In this document: piece by piece, positions 61,941-64,000 of the stretch | Position numbering within the stretch: the first letter of the stretch is position 1 | Layout: every line of letters begins with the position of its first letter | DNA from: Duganella sp. Root1480D1 | Lineage (GTDB): Bacteria; Pseudomonadota; Gammaproteobacteria; Burkholderiales; Burkholderiaceae_D | DNA: 64,000 nt | Reading direction: 5' to 3' | NCBI RefSeq assembly: GCF_001427305.1 | Contig: NZ_LMFZ01000004.1 | Location: 96,714-160,713, forward strand | Notes under the pieces: generated by a model | Database searches by the model: none | What the model was told of the DNA's origin: nothing | The model's input: the letters and a program-made list of their open reading frames with translations, nothing else | Made by a program: the position numbers and the translations under genes

Positions 61941-64000
61941 CTACTTGGCGGCCGCTGCCTCGCTTGCCGCTTGTCCCGGCACCTCGGCAGCAGCAGCGGC
62001 AGCAACCGGCGCCGGCGCAGGCGCCGGCACAGCGGCCGGTGCGGCTACTTGCGGCGCCGCAGCCGAAGCCGGGGCCACCACCTGTTGCTGCGCCTGCATC
62101 GGCGCCATGGTCACCGACAGGATGCCGGTGGCAGGCAGCAGCGGCACCAGCAGCAGCGCCACGATGTTGATGATCTTGATCAGCGGGTTGACGGCCGGGC
62201 CGGCAGTATCCTTGTACGGGTCGCCCACGGTATCGCCGGTCACCGCCGCCTTGTGCGCGTCGGATCCTTTGCCGCCGTGGTTGCCGTCCTCGATATACTT
62301 TTTCGCGTTATCCCAGGCACCGCCACCGGTGGTCATCGAGATCGCCACGAACAGGCCGGTGATGATGGTACCCATCAGCAGGCCGCCCAGTGCGCGCGGG
62401 CCAAGCAGCATGCCGACCAGGATCGGCACCAGCACCGGCAGCAGCGAAGGGGCGATCATTTCCTTGATGGCCGAAGCGGTCAGCATGTCGACAGCCTTGT
62501 CGTACTGCGGCTTGCCGCTGCCGTCCATGATGCCCTTGATGTCGCGGAACTGGCGGCGCACTTCCACCACCACGGCGCCGGCAGCGCGGCCCACGGCTTC
62601 CATCGCCATCGCACCGAACAGGTAAGGAATCAGGCCGCCGATGAACAGGCCCACGATCACCATCGGGTCCGACAGGTCGAACGTCATCGACATGCTGCGC
62701 GACTCGAGCGCGTGCGTGTAGTCGGCAAACAGCACCAGCGCAGCCAGGCCGGCGGAACCAATGGCGTAGCCCTTGGTCACAGCCTTGGTGGTGTTGCCCA
62801 CGGCGTCCAGCGGGTCGGTAATGGCGCGCACGGAATCAGGCATGCCCGACATTTCGGCGATACCGCCGGCGTTGTCGGTGATCGGGCCGTAGGCGTCCAG
62901 CGCCACCACGATGCCGGCCATCGACAGCATGGAAGTCGCCGCAATCGCAATGCCATACAGGCCGGCCAGCTTGAAGGAAACCAGGATCGCCACACACACA
63001 GCCAGCACCGGCCATGCAGTTGACTTCATCGACACGCCCAGGCCGGCAATGATGTTGGTGCCGTGACCGGTGGTGGAGGCTTCCGCAATATGGCGCACCG
63101 GGGTGAATTCGGTGCCGGTGTAGAACTCGGTGATATAGACCATCAGCCCGGTCAGCACGATGCCAACCACCGTAGCGCCCAGCATTTTGTAGCGCATGTC
63201 GTCGTCAGGCCAGACCAGCCAGGTCACGACCACGAAGCCAATCAGCGACAGGCCGGCGGCCCACCACAAGCCGGTGTACAGCGCCGACATGATCTTCTTG
63301 CCCGGTTTCGCCTTGACCATCGAGCAGCCGATGATGGAGCCAATGATGGACACCGCGCCCAGCAGCATCGGGTAGATCGCCGCTTGTGCCGGCGCACTGG
63401 TGATCATCAGTGCGCCAAGCAGCATGGTCGCGATCAGGGTCACCACATAGGTTTCGAACAGGTCGGCCGCCATGCCGGCGCAGTCGCCCACGTTGTCGCC
63501 CACGTTGTCGGCGATCACCGCAGGGTTGCGCGGATCGTCTTCGGGAATGCCCGCCTCCACCTTGCCCACCAGGTCCGCGCCGACGTCTGCGCCCTTGGTG
63601 AAGATGCCGCCGCCCAAACGCGCGAAGATCGAGATCAGGGAAGCGCCGAAGGCCAGGCCGATCATCGGCTTCAGCACTTCATGCACATTAAGCGTTGGGG
63701 CAGGCGCAGACGGCGCGCCCATCACGGTGAGGACCCAGTAAAAACCGGCCACGCCCAGCAGGCCAAGGCCGACCACCAGCATGCCGGTGATGGCACCGCC
63801 CTTGAAGGCGACATTGAGCGCCTCGTTCATGCCTACCGATGCAGCCTGCGCGGTACGCACATTGGCCCGTACCGACACGTTCATGCCGATAAAGCCGCAA
63901 GCGCCGGAAAGCACGGCGCCAAGAAGGAAGCCGATGGCGGTCTTGATATCGATCGCCACCCCGATGGCTACCAGCAAGACAACACCGACAATTGCGATGG
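61941..64000 (-). CDS. hppA: Membrane-bound proton pyrophosphatase (partial, N-terminus outside)
   Basis: At least 685 residues; the frame is open to the window edge and the first part of the protein is missing. It has many helices and the family's PPi and metal sites: [34 protein letters not shown] and [20 protein letters not shown]. In [18 protein letters not shown] the lysine and the later threonine mark the K+-independent H+-pumping class in the known grouping. It uses PPi to pump protons across the inner membrane. The last 54 residues (from [10 protein letters not shown]) are an Ala/Pro/Gln-rich low-complexity tail not usual for the family. Confidence 0.93.
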   Translation of the reverse strand, partial: IAIVGVVLLVAIGVAIDIKTAIGFLLGAVLSGACGFIGMNVSVRANVRTAQAASVGMNEALNVAFKGGAITGMLVVGLGLLGVAGFYWVLTVMGAPSAPAPTLNVHEVLKPMIGLAFGASLISIFARLGGGIFTKGADVGADLVGKVEAGIPEDDPRNPAVIADNVGDNVGDCAGMAADLFETYVVTLIATMLLGALMITSAPAQAAIYPMLLGAVSIIGSIIGCSMVKAKPGKKIMSALYTGLWWAAGLSLIGFVVVTWLVWPDDDMRYKMLGATVVGIVLTGLMVYITEFYTGTEFTPVRHIAEASTTGHGTNIIAGLGVSMKSTAWPVLAVCVAILVSFKLAGLYGIAIAATSMLSMAGIVVALDAYGPITDNAGGIAEMSGMPDSVRAITDPLDAVGNTTKAVTKGYAIGSAGLAALVLFADYTHALESRSMSMTFDLSDPMVIVGLFIGGLIPYLFGAMAMEAVGRAAGAVVVEVRRQFRDIKGIMDGSGKPQYDKAVDMLTASAIKEMIAPSLLPVLVPILVGMLLGPRALGGLLMGTIITGLFVAISMTTGGGAWDNAKKYIEDGNHGGKGSDAHKAAVTGDTVGDPYKDTAGPAVNPLIKIINIVALLLVPLLPATGILSVTMAPMQAQQQVVAPASAAAPQVAAPAAVPAPAPAPVAAAAAAEVPGQAASEAAAAK

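Overview
The window looks like chromosomal DNA of a high-GC betaproteobacterium, most likely Oxalobacteraceae (Massilia/Duganella/Janthinobacterium group). The grounds are a complete exosortase-B (XrtB/EpsH-type) exopolysaccharide locus of the Methylobacillus EpsA-EpsL kind, PEP-CTERM sorted proteins, a fused 2-aminobenzoyl-CoA monooxygenase/reductase, and uniform GC-rich codon use. The genus assignment is inference from gene content, not from a database match.

Layout. 1-3.7 kb: the tail of a PEP-CTERM protein, a secreted subtilisin-like protease with a strong terminator, and a small lipoprotein. 3.7-9.0 kb, minus strand: an EpsA-like LuxR regulator overlapping an OmpR-type response regulator, then a PEP-CTERM protein and an ExeM/NucH-type secreted nuclease. 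9.0-37.4 kb, all minus strand: one very compact exopolysaccharide cluster. Read in transcription order it holds a CAAX-protease-like membrane protein, EpsL, the undecaprenyl-P sugar transferase, EpsD, EpsE, EpsF, EpsG, exosortase B, EpsI, a Wzy-like polymerase, a secreted heparinase-fold protein, a Wzx-like flippase, three glycosyltransferases, a CapK-like adenylate-forming enzyme, another glycosyltransferase, a second heparinase-fold protein, an AlgD-like GDP-mannose dehydrogenase, a further glycosyltransferase, two nucleotidyltransferases (one ManC) and an exosortase-associated TIGR03790 protein. Most neighbours overlap by 4 bases, so they are probably translationally coupled. The set predicts a Wzx/Wzy-type polymer started on undecaprenyl phosphate, with mannose and possibly mannuronate as residues.

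37.5-39.4 kb holds an ABC-F ATPase, then tRNA-Arg(CCT). A 4.3 kb integrative element sits in the 3' end of that tRNA (39,542-43,818). It is bounded by 23/24-bp direct repeats and is visibly less GC-rich than its flanks. It carries a P4-type integrase, four small DNA-binding or replication-like genes ordered head to tail, a three-copy 13-bp near-palindromic repeat, and one opposing cargo gene with a helix-hairpin-helix domain but no recognised function. This is the best candidate for undescribed biology in the window.

43.8-44.6 kb encodes a PEP-CTERM protein with a TLD-like domain. 44.6-52.4 kb is a minus-strand catabolic operon for aerobic anthranilate (2-aminobenzoate) degradation through CoA thioesters: CoA ligase, fused monooxygenase/reductase, SDR, MarR regulator, enoyl-CoA hydratase, acyl-CoA dehydrogenase and a RidA-like deaminase. 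52.4-57.4 kb is a two-gene signalling unit (a 1394-aa propeller hybrid histidine kinase and a response regulator). The rest holds a patatin-like phospholipase, gamma-glutamyltransferase, a 3-hydroxyacyl-CoA dehydrogenase with a LiuR-like operator, a small secreted protein, and a membrane pyrophosphatase that runs off the right end. No CRISPR array, rRNA or insertion sequence was seen.
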